A stretch of DNA of 64,000 bases from NCBI RefSeq assembly GCF_019097855.1, contig NZ_JAHRGL010000019.1, positions 1 to 64,000 on the forward strand, in the 5' to 3' direction. This stretch comes from Geopseudomonas aromaticivorans. GTDB lineage: Bacteria; Pseudomonadota; Gammaproteobacteria; Pseudomonadales; Pseudomonadaceae. This document shows, in pieces, positions 8,527-16,538 of this stretch. Every line of letters starts with the position of its first letter. The stretch's first letter is position 1. The notes under the pieces were generated by a model, which ran no database searches, was not told where the DNA came from, and was given only the letters and a program-made list of their open reading frames with translations. The position numbers and the translations under genes were made by a program.

Positions 8527-9513
8527 ATGAGCGAAGTCGAAGTACTGAAGCCATTGAAAACTTGGAGTCACTTGGCGGCGCGTCGTCGCAAGCCGAGTGA
8601 ATATGAGGTAGTAACTGCCAACCTGCTGTACAACACCCGCGATCAAAATGCGCCCTACGAGGCCGACCCCGACCTGTTCATGAATCGCTGGTACAAACAG
8701 TACCGCAACGCCAGCCCGCTGCAGCATAGCGACTGGAATGCCTTTCGCGATCCTGACGAGCTGGTATATCGCACCTACAACATGCTGCAGGATGGCCAGG
8801 AAACCTATGTGTTCGGTCTTCTGGACCAATTCAACGAGCGCGAACATGACAAGGCACTAGACCCGCACTGGGCGGGCACCCTCGCGCGAGTCTACGCGCC
8901 GGCGCGCTATCTCTTCCACACGGTGCAGATGACCTCGGTATATCTGCAGCAAATGTCGCCCGCCAGCACCATCACCAACTGCGTGGCCTTCCAGGCGGCT
9001 GACTCGCTGCGCTGGCTGAGCCATACGGCCTACCGGACCAAAGAACTGTCGCTGACCTTCGCTGACAAGGGCTTCGGCAAGGACGAACGGCATTACTGGG
9101 AGAATGATCCAGTCTGGCAGGGTTTCCGTGAACTCATGGAAAAGGTGCTGACCACCTGGGATTGGGGTGAAGCCTTCGTAGCCCTGAACCTGGTTGCCAA
9201 GCCGGCCATAGAGGAAGCGGTCCTGCGCAAGCTGGGCGAGGTGGCACGGCATAACAACGACACCTTGCTGGGCATGTTGACCGATGCCGAGCTGCTCGAT
9301 GCCACCCGCCACCGTCGTTGGGCTTCTGCACTGGTCAAGATGACGCTGGATAACCCGGCCAACGCTGAAGTCATCAAGGGCTGGATCGCCAAGTGGGAAC
9401 CCCTGGCTGACAAGGCGATCGACGCCTATTGCTCTGCTTTGTCGGATGCGCCTAACGCTGCCGCCGACGTCAAGAGCGCTACGCGCGATTTCCGACGCTC
9501 CTTGCCGATCTGA
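8527..9513 (+). CDS. tmoE: Toluene monooxygenase hydroxylase, beta subunit
   Basis: 328 residues from ATG 8527, which has GAGGA eight bases upstream; an in-frame ATG at 8518 is less well placed. LKTWSHLAARRRKPSEYEVVT at the start, YTFG-like YVFGLLDQFNE, and YLFHTVQMTSVYLQQMSP are the helical core of ferritin-like beta subunits that lack iron ligands and scaffold the alpha subunit. It is 24 bases after tmoD. Length is as expected for TmoE. Confidence 0.92.
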   Translation: MSEVEVLKPLKTWSHLAARRRKPSEYEVVTANLLYNTRDQNAPYEADPDLFMNRWYKQYRNASPLQHSDWNAFRDPDELVYRTYNMLQDGQETYVFGLLDQFNEREHDKALDPHWAGTLARVYAPARYLFHTVQMTSVYLQQMSPASTITNCVAFQAADSLRWLSHTAYRTKELSLTFADKGFGKDERHYWENDPVWQGFRELMEKVLTTWDWGEAFVALNLVAKPAIEEAVLRKLGEVARHNNDTLLGMLTDAELLDATRHRRWASALVKMTLDNPANAEVIKGWIAKWEPLADKAIDAYCSALSDAPNAAADVKSATRDFRRSLPI

Positions 9514-9549
9514 TAGTGCGGAGTTGTTGTTAGTGGCTGTTTTCTCTCT

Positions 9550-9577
9550 CCTCGACCTTCCTTGCAAGGTCGCGAGG
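9550..9577 (+). other. Hairpin between tmoE and tmoF
   Basis: In the 92-base gap, CCTCG-ACCTT pairs with AAGGT-CG-CGAGG around a six-base loop, giving a ten-pair stem with a two-base bulge. There is no T-run, so it is not a typical terminator. It could slow exonucleases or reduce expression of the reductase relative to the hydroxylase. The function is inference. Confidence 0.55.
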
Positions 9578-9605
9578 AGGGGGAACCTACAAGTGGAAAG
9601 AATTT

Positions 9606-10628
9606 ATGGCTAATCATCGAATTTCACTCGAAGGTAACTCCTGCGAATTCCAGCAAGAGGGCCAGGACACCGTTTTGCGTGCAGCTTTGCGGGCCGGGGT
9701 GGGGTTTCCCTACGAATGCAACTCGGGTGGTTGCGGTAGTTGCAAATTCGATCTGCTCGAGGGTGAGATCGAAAATTTGTGGCCAGACGCGCCTGGGCTG
9801 ACTGAACGTGACCGACGCAAGAACTACTTGCTGGCATGCCAGTGTCGGGCAACGTCGGACTTGAAAATCAAGATGCGCCCGGCGCAGGAATATGTTCCGC
9901 CCATTGCGCCGCAACGTCGCAAGGCTACCTTTGTTGGCGCAGTCGATCTGACCCACGATATTCGGGAGTTTCGCTTCGTCGCAGAGGGCGAGGCGGATTT
10001 TCTGCCGGGGCAATATGCCAGTCTAACCATCCCCGGTATCGAGTCGCCGCGCGCTTACTCGATGTCCAATCTCGCCAACGGACAAGGAGAGTGGCATTTT
10101 CAGGTCCGCCGGGTGCCCTCGGGCAGTGCAACGGAACGCCTTTTTCACCAGCTGGCCATGGGTGACGAAGTCGAAATCGACGGCCCCTATGGCCTGGCAT
10201 GGCTGAGAGAGGACAATCCGCGCGACATCGCCTGTATCGCGGGAGGCTCGGGCCTCGCCCCGATGATATCCATCGCGCGCGGCGCCTCGGCAGCAGGTCT
10301 GCTGAAAACGCGGAATCTGCATTTTTTCTACGGCGGTCGCACGCCGCGAGACATTTGTGGCGAATCCTTGTTGAGCCAGCTACCCGAGTTCGGCAAGAGC
10401 ATCCACTTCCATCCGGTGGTGTCGCTCCCTGAGCAGGACCCAGGCGAAACCTGGAGCGGGGCAACAGGGTATGTCCACGACGTGGTGCGCAGCGAGCTTC
10501 ACGACCGCATCACTGACGTCGAATTTTATTTCGCGGGCCCTCCGCCCATGACAAAAGCCCTGCAGGAAATGCTCATGGTCGGCTATCGAGTCCCTTTTGA
10601 GCAGGTGCATTTCGATCGCTTCTTCTGA
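9606..10628 (+). CDS. tmoF: NADH:ferredoxin oxidoreductase of toluene monooxygenase
   Basis: 340 residues with three modules in the usual order. A plant-type [2Fe-2S] domain has Cys38, Cys43, Cys46 and Cys78; an FAD domain has RAYS at 149-152; an NAD domain has IAGGSGLAP at 211-219 and a C-terminal YFAGPPPMT. It takes electrons from NADH and delivers them to TmoC. It is the last gene of the monooxygenase set and is separated from tmoE by a hairpin. It is slightly longer than KR1 TmoF as I remember it (326). Confidence 0.92.
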   Translation: MANHRISLEGNSCEFQQEGQDTVLRAALRAGVGFPYECNSGGCGSCKFDLLEGEIENLWPDAPGLTERDRRKNYLLACQCRATSDLKIKMRPAQEYVPPIAPQRRKATFVGAVDLTHDIREFRFVAEGEADFLPGQYASLTIPGIESPRAYSMSNLANGQGEWHFQVRRVPSGSATERLFHQLAMGDEVEIDGPYGLAWLREDNPRDIACIAGGSGLAPMISIARGASAAGLLKTRNLHFFYGGRTPRDICGESLLSQLPEFGKSIHFHPVVSLPEQDPGETWSGATGYVHDVVRSELHDRITDVEFYFAGPPPMTKALQEMLMVGYRVPFEQVHFDRFF

Positions 10629-10738
10629 ATGCAACGGTACTGCCTGTCAACTGTTTCGCAATGCTGCAGCGTGCCCTTCTACAAAAAGGTGGAAGGGCTT
10701 CGTTCAAGGTGCCGCACTATCAGGGAAAGGAGGGGGTG

Positions 10739-10969
10739 ATGAAGGCTGCCGTTTATTATGCCCCGGAAGATATCCGCTGCACGAATATTCCGGCCCCTTC
10801 ACTTCATGCGCATCGCGAAGTGCTGGTCAAGGCACTGGTGATCTCAATCTGTGGTTCGGGTCTCTAGGGTCGCTTTCTGCGCGCAGTCGCCTTGGCTGGT
10901 ACAGATAAAGCATTCGGTACCTTCAATGATAAATCTGACAGCGCAATGAAAGTGCTCATCAAGCTGTAA
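10739..10969 (+). pseudogene. Deletion remnant of a zinc-type alcohol dehydrogenase
   Basis: From ATG 10739 (after AGGAGGGGG) the frame reads MKAAVYYAPEDIR...VLVKALVISICGSGL and meets a TAG at 10865. That is the start of a medium-chain alcohol dehydrogenase up to the first CG(S/T)DL zinc-ligand region. In the same frame after the stop, codons 10883-10966 read AVALAGTDKAFGTFNDKSD...MKVLIKL and end at TAA 10969, matching the C-terminal tail of the same family. About 270 internal codons are gone. The intact enzyme may have acted on an alcohol of the toluene side-chain pathway; that role is a guess from location. Confidence 0.75.
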
Positions 10970-11016
10970 TGCAAGTAGTGCCTGCCTAAAAAAACAATAA
11001 AGCAAGGTATATATCA

Positions 11017-12381
11017 ATGAAGAAGCTTCGCAAGTTATCAGCGGCAATCCTGGCCTTTGCAGCGCCAATGGTCCACGCCACCGACGTTTTCCGCTTGGAA
11101 GGTTTCGGACCGATCTCCCGGGGCATGGGCGGAGCTGCCACGGCATTCGATGTCGGCGCAGCCGGCATGATGACCAATCCGGCAACGCTGTCATTGATGG
11201 CCGAAGGCTCTGAGCTTCACGTAGGCCTGGATGTCGTGAATACCGACATCGACACCAAGAACCGGGCTACGGGAGAAAATGCTTCGTCCGATAGCCATTC
11301 CAAGAACCGTGGTCCTTACCTGGCCCCCCAGTTGGCCTTTACCTATCACGATGGCCCCCTGGCGCTTGGGGCCGGCGCCTTTGCCCAGGGTGGACTGGGG
11401 ACGGAATACGGCTCGCGCAGTTTTCTTTCCCGTGCCTCCGGCGGCGTGGATACGGGGCTCGAAAACTCGAGCCGGCTCCTGGTATTGAACATTCCCTTCG
11501 CGGCCAGTTACCAAATCACCGACAAGCTGACGGTGGGCGCCAGCGCCGATGTCATGTGGCAGGGCTTGAACCTTGAGCTGTTGCTCGCGGCTGACCAGGT
11601 TGGTTCGTTGATCGGCTCAGGGCGGGTGAGCGGGAGCCTGGTACCGGTACTCGGTGGCTTGCCCGATTTGCGCGGCGCCCACTTCAGCCTGACCAAGAAC
11701 CAGCCCCTGGCCAGTGGCGTTGACGCCTGGGGGGTTGGCGGGCGTATCGGCATGACCTACAAGGTGTCGAATGACACCATGCTGGGCGCTGCCTATACCC
11801 TGGAAAGCCACGTGAATGACATGGAAGGGCGGGCGACCCTCACGGCGATCGACGGGATCGTGGGACAGATCCCGCTCGACGGCAAGATCAAGCTGCGCGA
11901 CTTCCAGATGCCTGCCCATCTCGATCTCGGTTTGAGCCACCACTTCAATGACCAGTGGATGCTGGCTGTCGATGTCTCGCGAGTGTTCTGGAAGCATGCG
12001 TTGAAGGACATCGACGTTGGCTTCGAGTCCGACGGCGGCGGCAACATCGATATCCTGCTCCCGCAGAATTACAAGGACCAGAACATCCTGTCAGTCGGCC
12101 TGGCCTACCAGACAGGCAACTGGACGTGGCGTGGCGGTGCGCGCATCGCCGACCAGGCGTTACGCTCCGACCTGTTGTTCGGCGTTATTCCCGCCATTCC
12201 CAGGAAGCACGCCTCGTTGGGTTTCTCCTACGATTTCTCGAAGGAGAGCGGCGTGCATTTCGCCTACTCCCACGCCTTCAAGGAGTCGATGGATAACTCG
12301 AGTCTGCCGAATACCTCAGCCCCCACTCGAACCAGCCACTCACAGGACAACTGGACCATCGCCTATACCCACGGGTTCTGA
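11017..12381 (+). CDS. FadL/TodX/TbuX-type outer-membrane hydrocarbon channel
   Basis: 454 residues. A signal peptide (MKKLRKLSAAILAFAAPMVHA) precedes TDVFRLEGFGPISRGMGGAATAF, the N-terminal plug-region motif of the FadL family with the NPATLS block. The rest alternates as a beta-barrel and ends in an aromatic residue (YTHGF). TodX, TmoX and TbuX help toluene cross the outer membrane. Here the gene is downstream of the monooxygenase, after the dehydrogenase remnant, and is closed by a terminator. It may have its own promoter in the AT-rich stretch just upstream. I leave the symbol blank because todX, tmoX and tbuX cannot be told apart by eye. Confidence 0.88.
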   Translation: MKKLRKLSAAILAFAAPMVHATDVFRLEGFGPISRGMGGAATAFDVGAAGMMTNPATLSLMAEGSELHVGLDVVNTDIDTKNRATGENASSDSHSKNRGPYLAPQLAFTYHDGPLALGAGAFAQGGLGTEYGSRSFLSRASGGVDTGLENSSRLLVLNIPFAASYQITDKLTVGASADVMWQGLNLELLLAADQVGSLIGSGRVSGSLVPVLGGLPDLRGAHFSLTKNQPLASGVDAWGVGGRIGMTYKVSNDTMLGAAYTLESHVNDMEGRATLTAIDGIVGQIPLDGKIKLRDFQMPAHLDLGLSHHFNDQWMLAVDVSRVFWKHALKDIDVGFESDGGGNIDILLPQNYKDQNILSVGLAYQTGNWTWRGGARIADQALRSDLLFGVIPAIPRKHASLGFSYDFSKESGVHFAYSHAFKESMDNSSLPNTSAPTRTSHSQDNWTIAYTHGF

Positions 12382-12412
12382 ACAGGGTCTTGATCCGGGT
12401 GTAGCACAAAAA

Positions 12413-12439
12413 GGGCCGCATATAGCGGCCCAGTTTTTT
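12413..12439 (+). terminator. Rho-independent terminator after the channel gene
   Basis: GGGCCGC pairs perfectly with GCGGCCC around the loop ATATA and is followed by AGTTTTTT. It lies 32 bases after the stop codon and closes the toluene island on the right. Confidence 0.92.
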
Positions 12440-12637
12440 GCAAGATGCCGCCTTGTCGGCGAGGCAGCAGAGACCCTTGTCGATAGGGCAAGCTTCGGGC
12501 GTTGGCAAGCACTCGCATCCGCTGCGTGGGTCGTCCCTGTGTGTCAGGGCGGCCCCAGGCGTGCGCTCTGCCCACTTTTCGTTTCGGCTGGAAACGGTAG
12601 ATTATCGACACCCGCAACCACCGCGAGAGGAATCGCC

Positions 12638-12886
12638 ATGCCGACCTACGACTACCGCTGCGAAGCCAACGGCCAAGTGTACGAAGTCCACCACCCGATG
12701 GCCCTGAGCCCGAAGACCTGGGGCGAACTGCGCGCCGCCTGCACGCTGGCGGCAGATCCGTCGATCCCGGACGACGCGCCGGTGACCAAGCTGCTGGGCG
12801 CCGCCGGCGTGGTCAGCAGCCGGGCGCTGAAGAACCCGGAGGCCCCGGCCTGCGCCCGTGGTGGCTGTGCCGGCAACTGCGTCTGA
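12638..12886 (+). CDS. FmdB-like zinc-ribbon small protein
   Basis: 82 residues opening MPTYDYRCEANGQVYEV, the FmdB-type start, and ending in a Cys-rich tail CARGGCAGNC. The N-terminal half-knuckle has a single Cys (YRCEANG) instead of CxxC, so zinc binding, if any, would involve the tail. ATG 12638 has GAGAGGAA upstream. Relatives of this form are common in Pseudomonas and of unknown role. It is a single gene between the toluene terminator and a methyltransferase. Confidence 0.75.
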   Translation: MPTYDYRCEANGQVYEVHHPMALSPKTWGELRAACTLAADPSIPDDAPVTKLLGAAGVVSSRALKNPEAPACARGGCAGNCV

Positions 12887-13066
12887 GCGGAAGGCGTATC
12901 TCGTCGGGCCTATTCCGTAGGGTGGGGGCTCGCGCAGCGATCCTCCACCGAATGGCGCCGAACGATCGCGCGGCTGCCTTGCCGCCGGGCGTGCTTCCCA
13001 TGCCCCCATGCGCGGGTTGGGCTATGATGCGCGCCCCCCACGCTCCGCTTGGAACATCAGGCCCTC

Positions 13067-13810
13067 ATGTCCGGCAATACCCTCTATAACGACTTGTCCG
13101 GTTATTACGACCTGATGTGCGCCGATATCGACTACCCGGCGCAAAGCCACTGCGCTCACCGACTGCAGCAGTTGTTCGGCAATGGCGGGCGCCGGCATCT
13201 CGATCTGGCCTGTGGCACCGGGCCGCATGTCCGCCACTTCATCGACGCCGGCTATGCGAGCAGTGGCCTCGACATCAACCAGCCGATGCTCGACCGCGCC
13301 GCCCTGCGTTGCCCGGAGGCGAACTTCTCCCGCCAGGACATGTGTGCCTTTACGGCGGACGAGCCGCAGGATCTGATCACCTGCTTCCTGTACTCGATCC
13401 ACTACAGCGGCGGACTCGACCGGCTGCAGGCCTGCATCGCCACCGCGCACCACGCCCTGGCCAGCAACGGACTGTTCTGTTTCAACGCGGTCGACAAACG
13501 CCGGATCGACAACGCTGCCTGGGTGACGCATAGCGCCCAGCATGATGACGGCCTGTTCAGCTTCAGCTCTGGCTGGAACTACCCCGGCGAGGGCGAGCGG
13601 CAGTCGCTCAAACTGCGTATCGAACGCCGCGTGGCGGGCGAGACTCAGGTGTGGCACGACGAGCACCCGATGGTCGCGGTGAACTTCGACGAGTTGCAGG
13701 CGCTGCTGCAACCGTATTTCGAGGTGCATGTGCTCGAGCACGATTACGAGAAGCTCATTCCCTGGAACGGAAGTTCCGGGAATGCGCTGTTTGCCTGCGT
13801 GAAGCGCTGA
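13067..13810 (+). CDS. Class I SAM-dependent methyltransferase
   Basis: 247 residues. The SAM motif I is LDLACGTGPH (residues 45-54), followed by motif II-like SSGLDINQPML and motif IV-like DLITCFLYSIHY, all in Rossmann order. I chose ATG 13067 over the in-frame TTG at 13049. The substrate is not evident; relatives act on small molecules or tRNA. It stands alone, followed 50 bases later by a REP element. Length is normal for a single-domain enzyme of this class. Confidence 0.8.
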   Translation: MSGNTLYNDLSGYYDLMCADIDYPAQSHCAHRLQQLFGNGGRRHLDLACGTGPHVRHFIDAGYASSGLDINQPMLDRAALRCPEANFSRQDMCAFTADEPQDLITCFLYSIHYSGGLDRLQACIATAHHALASNGLFCFNAVDKRRIDNAAWVTHSAQHDDGLFSFSSGWNYPGEGERQSLKLRIERRVAGETQVWHDEHPMVAVNFDELQALLQPYFEVHVLEHDYEKLIPWNGSSGNALFACVKR

Positions 13811-13862
13811 GGCGCTCCAGACGAGGGGCGCTTCTCGCCGCCGAATCCCGCCTCACACCGAT

Positions 13863-13909
13863 CGTTCCCACGCTCCCGCGTGGGAACGCATCCCTCGACG
13901 CTCCGCGTC
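13863..13909. repeat. REP element, left flank of the transposase gene
   Basis: Two adjacent palindromes: CGTTCCCACGC/GCGTGGGAACG (13863-13888) and GACGC-tcc-GCGTC (13897-13909). The same pair in inverted orientation is found at 14578-14624, so the two copies frame the transposase gene like a BIME. Confidence 0.88.
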
Positions 13910-13912
13910 AGC

Positions 13913-14446
13913 TCAGATCCAGCGGTCGATGCCGATCAGTCCAGGCTGTCCCTGATAGTCCCGAGCACTGGAGTAGCGCCAGTGCTCGGGCAGATCCACA
14001 TAACCGCGCCGCAGCGGATTCTGATGGATGTAATCCAGCTTCTGGCGCATGACTTCCTCACTGCAGACCAGCTCGGCATGGCTGCCTTCCTGCCATAGCT
14101 GGTATTCCCGGTCCTGTTTGTGCGCACGCTTGCTGAAACTCAGCCGCTGCAAGGCCGACTGTGCGCCGCGCTGTTCCAGGTCGTCGAGTATCCGGCGAGC
14201 GGTGTAGGACTTGAAGCTGCTGACGCATCGGGCCAGATCGGGTGCCTGTGCCAGGTAGTGGAGGTGGTTTTCCATCACCACGTAGCCGTACAGCCTGAGT
14301 CCCTGACGAGCCTGCTGATAACGCCAGCAGTCGAGCAGGATATCGACCAGTGCGGGGCGGCTGAACAGCGGTAGCCACTCCATCACCGTGCAGGTGAGGA
14401 AGTGCGGTTGCGCAGGATCGGTAATGGCGTAGCGGCTGCGGCCCAT
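13913..14446 (-). CDS. REP-associated tyrosine transposase (RAYT, IS200-like Y1 family)
   Basis: 177 residues with the Y1 transposase fold: FLTCTVMEWLPLF near the start, the HUH-type metal motif at His61-Leu-His63 (ENHLHYL) and the candidate catalytic Tyr81 in FKSYTARRI. The C-terminal HQNPLRRGYV...WRYSSARDY block is typical of RAYTs. These domesticated enzymes cut and join REP palindromes. The gene lies between inverted REP copies with the same core also found at 1201. All key residues are present, so it is probably active. Confidence 0.9.
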   Translation of the reverse strand: MGRSRYAITDPAQPHFLTCTVMEWLPLFSRPALVDILLDCWRYQQARQGLRLYGYVVMENHLHYLAQAPDLARCVSSFKSYTARRILDDLEQRGAQSALQRLSFSKRAHKQDREYQLWQEGSHAELVCSEEVMRQKLDYIHQNPLRRGYVDLPEHWRYSSARDYQGQPGLIGIDRWI

Positions 14447-14495
14447 TGGATTCGTCCGTGAATCGGTTGGTGGGGCTGGCGTGTACTTGGCTGAT

Positions 14496-14541
14496 GGCTC
14501 CCACGCTCTGCGTGGGAGCCTAGCCGGTGACGCTCCGCGTC
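14496..14541. repeat. Variant REP element
   Basis: GGCTCCCACGC and its perfect complement around TCT (14496-14520), followed by GACGC-tcc-GCGTC (14529-14541). It differs from the main family by CTCCC in place of TTCCC, showing a second subfamily next to the RAYT gene. Confidence 0.8.
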
Positions 14542-14577
14542 GCTACGGGGCTTCGGTAGTGCGCAGGGCTTTGGGTG

Positions 14578-14624
14578 GACGCGGAGCGTCGAGGGCTGCG
14601 TTCCCACGCGGGAGCGTGGGAACG
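14578..14624. repeat. REP element, right flank in inverted orientation
   Basis: GACGC-gga-GCGTC (14578-14590) followed by CGTTCCCACGC/GCGTGGGAACG (14599-14624), the inverted counterpart of the 13863 element, including the CGAGGG spacer between the two hairpins. Confidence 0.88.
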
Positions 14625-14639
14625 ATCAGGCGATCAATT

Positions 14640-14873
14640 CTATCGCTTTATAGTCAGCTCACTCCGGGCCTCAAATTCCACACTTGAGTTCCTTAGTTTC
14701 ACTGCAGCACTTGCCTCCATTGAACTATGGAACTCTTGTATGGGGGGAACATCCACTTTCTCAGAATTATTAATCCACCAGACAGAAAGCGGCACAACAA
14801 ATATCAGAGCAATCAGACCAACGAGTACAGCCACAATAACTGCAATCTTACTGTCCAAAAACAGAAACTCCAT
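14640..14873 (-). CDS. Small membrane protein of unknown function
   Basis: 77 residues with one strong transmembrane helix at about 9-34 (KIAVIVAVLVGLIALIFVVPLSVWWI) and a polar C-terminal tail. ATG 14873 has a GGATC upstream. The DNA is clearly AT-richer than its neighbours, with codons such as ATA, TTA and AAT that are rare in the rest of the window, which suggests foreign origin. It sits next to the RAYT/REP cluster. I do not recognise a family. Confidence 0.5.
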   Translation of the reverse strand: MEFLFLDSKIAVIVAVLVGLIALIFVVPLSVWWINNSEKVDVPPIQEFHSSMEASAAVKLRNSSVEFEARSELTIKR

Positions 14874-15020
14874 TATTGATCCAATTACAACCGGTCCCTG
14901 AAAGCCTTCCAGCAGACATGCCTATCCCCCTGTGCTCAAGCCGAAGCTGAGCACACAAGTATTCAGAAGGAGGGGGCAGGAGCTAGCTGCTCCAGGCAAA
15001 TGGGCCGTTCTAATGGGGGA

Positions 15021-15048
15021 CAGAGAGGAACCCGCAGGCCCCTCTCTG
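15021..15048 (-). terminator. Hairpin after nrdB
   Basis: CAGAGAGG pairs with CCTCTCTG across a 12-base loop, eight bases beyond the nrdB stop. There is no run of T, so termination is possible but not certain. Confidence 0.45.
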
Positions 15049-15056
15049 TTGGTGCA

Positions 15057-16301
15057 TCAATCCCAAGCCAACGCCCCACCCGTCTGATACTCGGTCACAC
15101 GAGTCTCAAAGAAATTCTTCTCCTTCTTCAAGTCCATGATTTCCGACATCCACGGGAACGGGTTGGTGGTGCCCGGGTATTCTTCCTTGAGGCCGATCTG
15201 GGTCAGACGGCGGTTGGCGATGAACTTGAGGTAGTCCTCCATCATTGCCGCGTTCATGCCCAGCACGCCGCGCGGCATGGTGTCGCGTGCGTATTCGATC
15301 TCCAGCTGGGTGCCCTGCAGGATCATCTGGGTGGCTTCGTCCTTCAGCTCGGCATCCCACAGGTGCGGGTTTTCGATCTTGATCTGGTTGATCACGTCGA
15401 TGCCGAAGTTCAGGTGCATGGACTCGTCGCGCAGGATGTACTGGAACTGCTCGGCGACGCCGGTCATCTTGTTGCGGCGGCCCATGGAGAGGATCTGGGT
15501 GAAGCCGCAGTAGAAGAAGATGCCTTCCAGTACGCAGTAGTAGGCGATCAGGTTGCGCAGCAGCTCCTTGTCGGTCTCGACGGTGCCGGTGTCGAACTCC
15601 GGATCGGAGATGGCGCGGGTGTACTTGAGGCCCCAGGCGGCCTTCTTCGCCACCGACGGTACCTCGTGGTACATGTTGAAGATCTCGCCCTCGTCCATGC
15701 CCAGCGACTCGATGCAGTACTGGTAGGCGTGGGTGTGGATCGCTTCCTCGAAGGCCTGGCGCAGGATGTACTGGCGGCACTCGGGGTTGGTGATCAGGCG
15801 GTACACGGCCAGGGCCAGGTTGTTGGCGACCAGCGAGTCGGCGGTGGAGAAGAAGCCGAGGTTGCGCATGACGATGCGCCGCTCGTCCTCGGTCAGGCCG
15901 TCCTGGCTCTTCCACAGGGCGATGTCCGCGTTCATGTTGACCTCTTGCGGCATCCAGTGGTTGGCGCAGCCGTCGAGGTATTTCTGCCAGGCCCAGTCGT
16001 ACTTGAAGGGTACGAGCTGGTTGAGGTCGGCGCGGCAGTTGATCATGCGCTTGGCGTCGACGGTGACGCGGGCGCCTTCGCCTTCCAGCTCGGCCAGGCC
16101 TTCGGCGATGTCCAGCTGGTCGAGGGCGGCCTTGGCGCGGGCCACGGCGGCGGAGTCGTCGGCGGTCACGGCGCGGGCGTCGTGCACGGAGGCCTCGGCG
16201 GCGCTGTCGAGCTTGTCGGGGGCGGCGCTGGCGGCAGCCTGGGGCGCGGCCGGCTTGGCTACGGTTTCTTCTTCGGTATCGAATTCATCCCAGCTCAGCA
16301 T
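15057..16301 (-). CDS. nrdB: Class Ia ribonucleotide reductase, beta (radical) subunit
   Basis: 414 residues. ATG 16301 has AGGAGAAG upstream; an Ala-rich N-terminal extension of about 80 residues precedes the core, as in Pseudomonas NrdB. The diiron-site helices are visible: [24 protein letters not shown] and [11 protein letters not shown] supply the Glu and His ligands. The enzyme supplies the radical used by NrdA to reduce ribonucleotides to deoxyribonucleotides. It lies 237 bases downstream of nrdA on the same strand, with two hairpins in the gap. The C-terminus ends in ALAWD, shorter than some relatives. Confidence 0.95.
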   Translation of the reverse strand: MLSWDEFDTEEETVAKPAAPQAAASAAPDKLDSAAEASVHDARAVTADDSAAVARAKAALDQLDIAEGLAELEGEGARVTVDAKRMINCRADLNQLVPFKYDWAWQKYLDGCANHWMPQEVNMNADIALWKSQDGLTEDERRIVMRNLGFFSTADSLVANNLALAVYRLITNPECRQYILRQAFEEAIHTHAYQYCIESLGMDEGEIFNMYHEVPSVAKKAAWGLKYTRAISDPEFDTGTVETDKELLRNLIAYYCVLEGIFFYCGFTQILSMGRRNKMTGVAEQFQYILRDESMHLNFGIDVINQIKIENPHLWDAELKDEATQMILQGTQLEIEYARDTMPRGVLGMNAAMMEDYLKFIANRRLTQIGLKEEYPGTTNPFPWMSEIMDLKKEKNFFETRVTEYQTGGALAWD

Positions 16302-16453
16302 GATGCTTCTCCTGCCTGGTTGAGCGGGCCGACGTTCATCGGCCTGTATGGATAGACAGTAAATTGATTCTATGACGTTGCGGCGTGTGCGCAAGACGGA
16401 AAACGGGGCCGTTGGTCTGGGGAGGGCCTGGCCTGGTTGATCCCTCTCCCTGG

Positions 16454-16475
16454 CCCTCTCCCGAGCGGGAGAGGG
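16454..16475. repeat. Palindromic repeat CCCTCTCCC/GGGAGAGGG
   Basis: A perfect 9-bp inverted repeat around GAGC, preceded by a second partial CCCTCTCCC copy at about 16442. Elements of this pattern are dispersed in many high-GC proteobacterial genomes. It lies in the nrdA-nrdB gap and could also act on the transcript. Confidence 0.6.
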
Positions 16476-16499
16476 TGGGCAATCGCTACTTCGCAGCGA

Positions 16500-16531
16500 G
16501 CCTCTCCGGAACGATGCCGCTCCGGAGAGGC
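16500..16531 (-). other. Hairpin in the nrdA-nrdB intergenic region
   Basis: GCCTCTCCGGA pairs perfectly with TCCGGAGAGGC (11 bp) across a ten-base loop, seven bases after the nrdA stop. No T-run follows. It may be an attenuator or a stabilising 3-prime hairpin that sets the nrdA:nrdB ratio; this is inference. Confidence 0.55.
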
Positions 16532-16538
16532 GTCCGCC

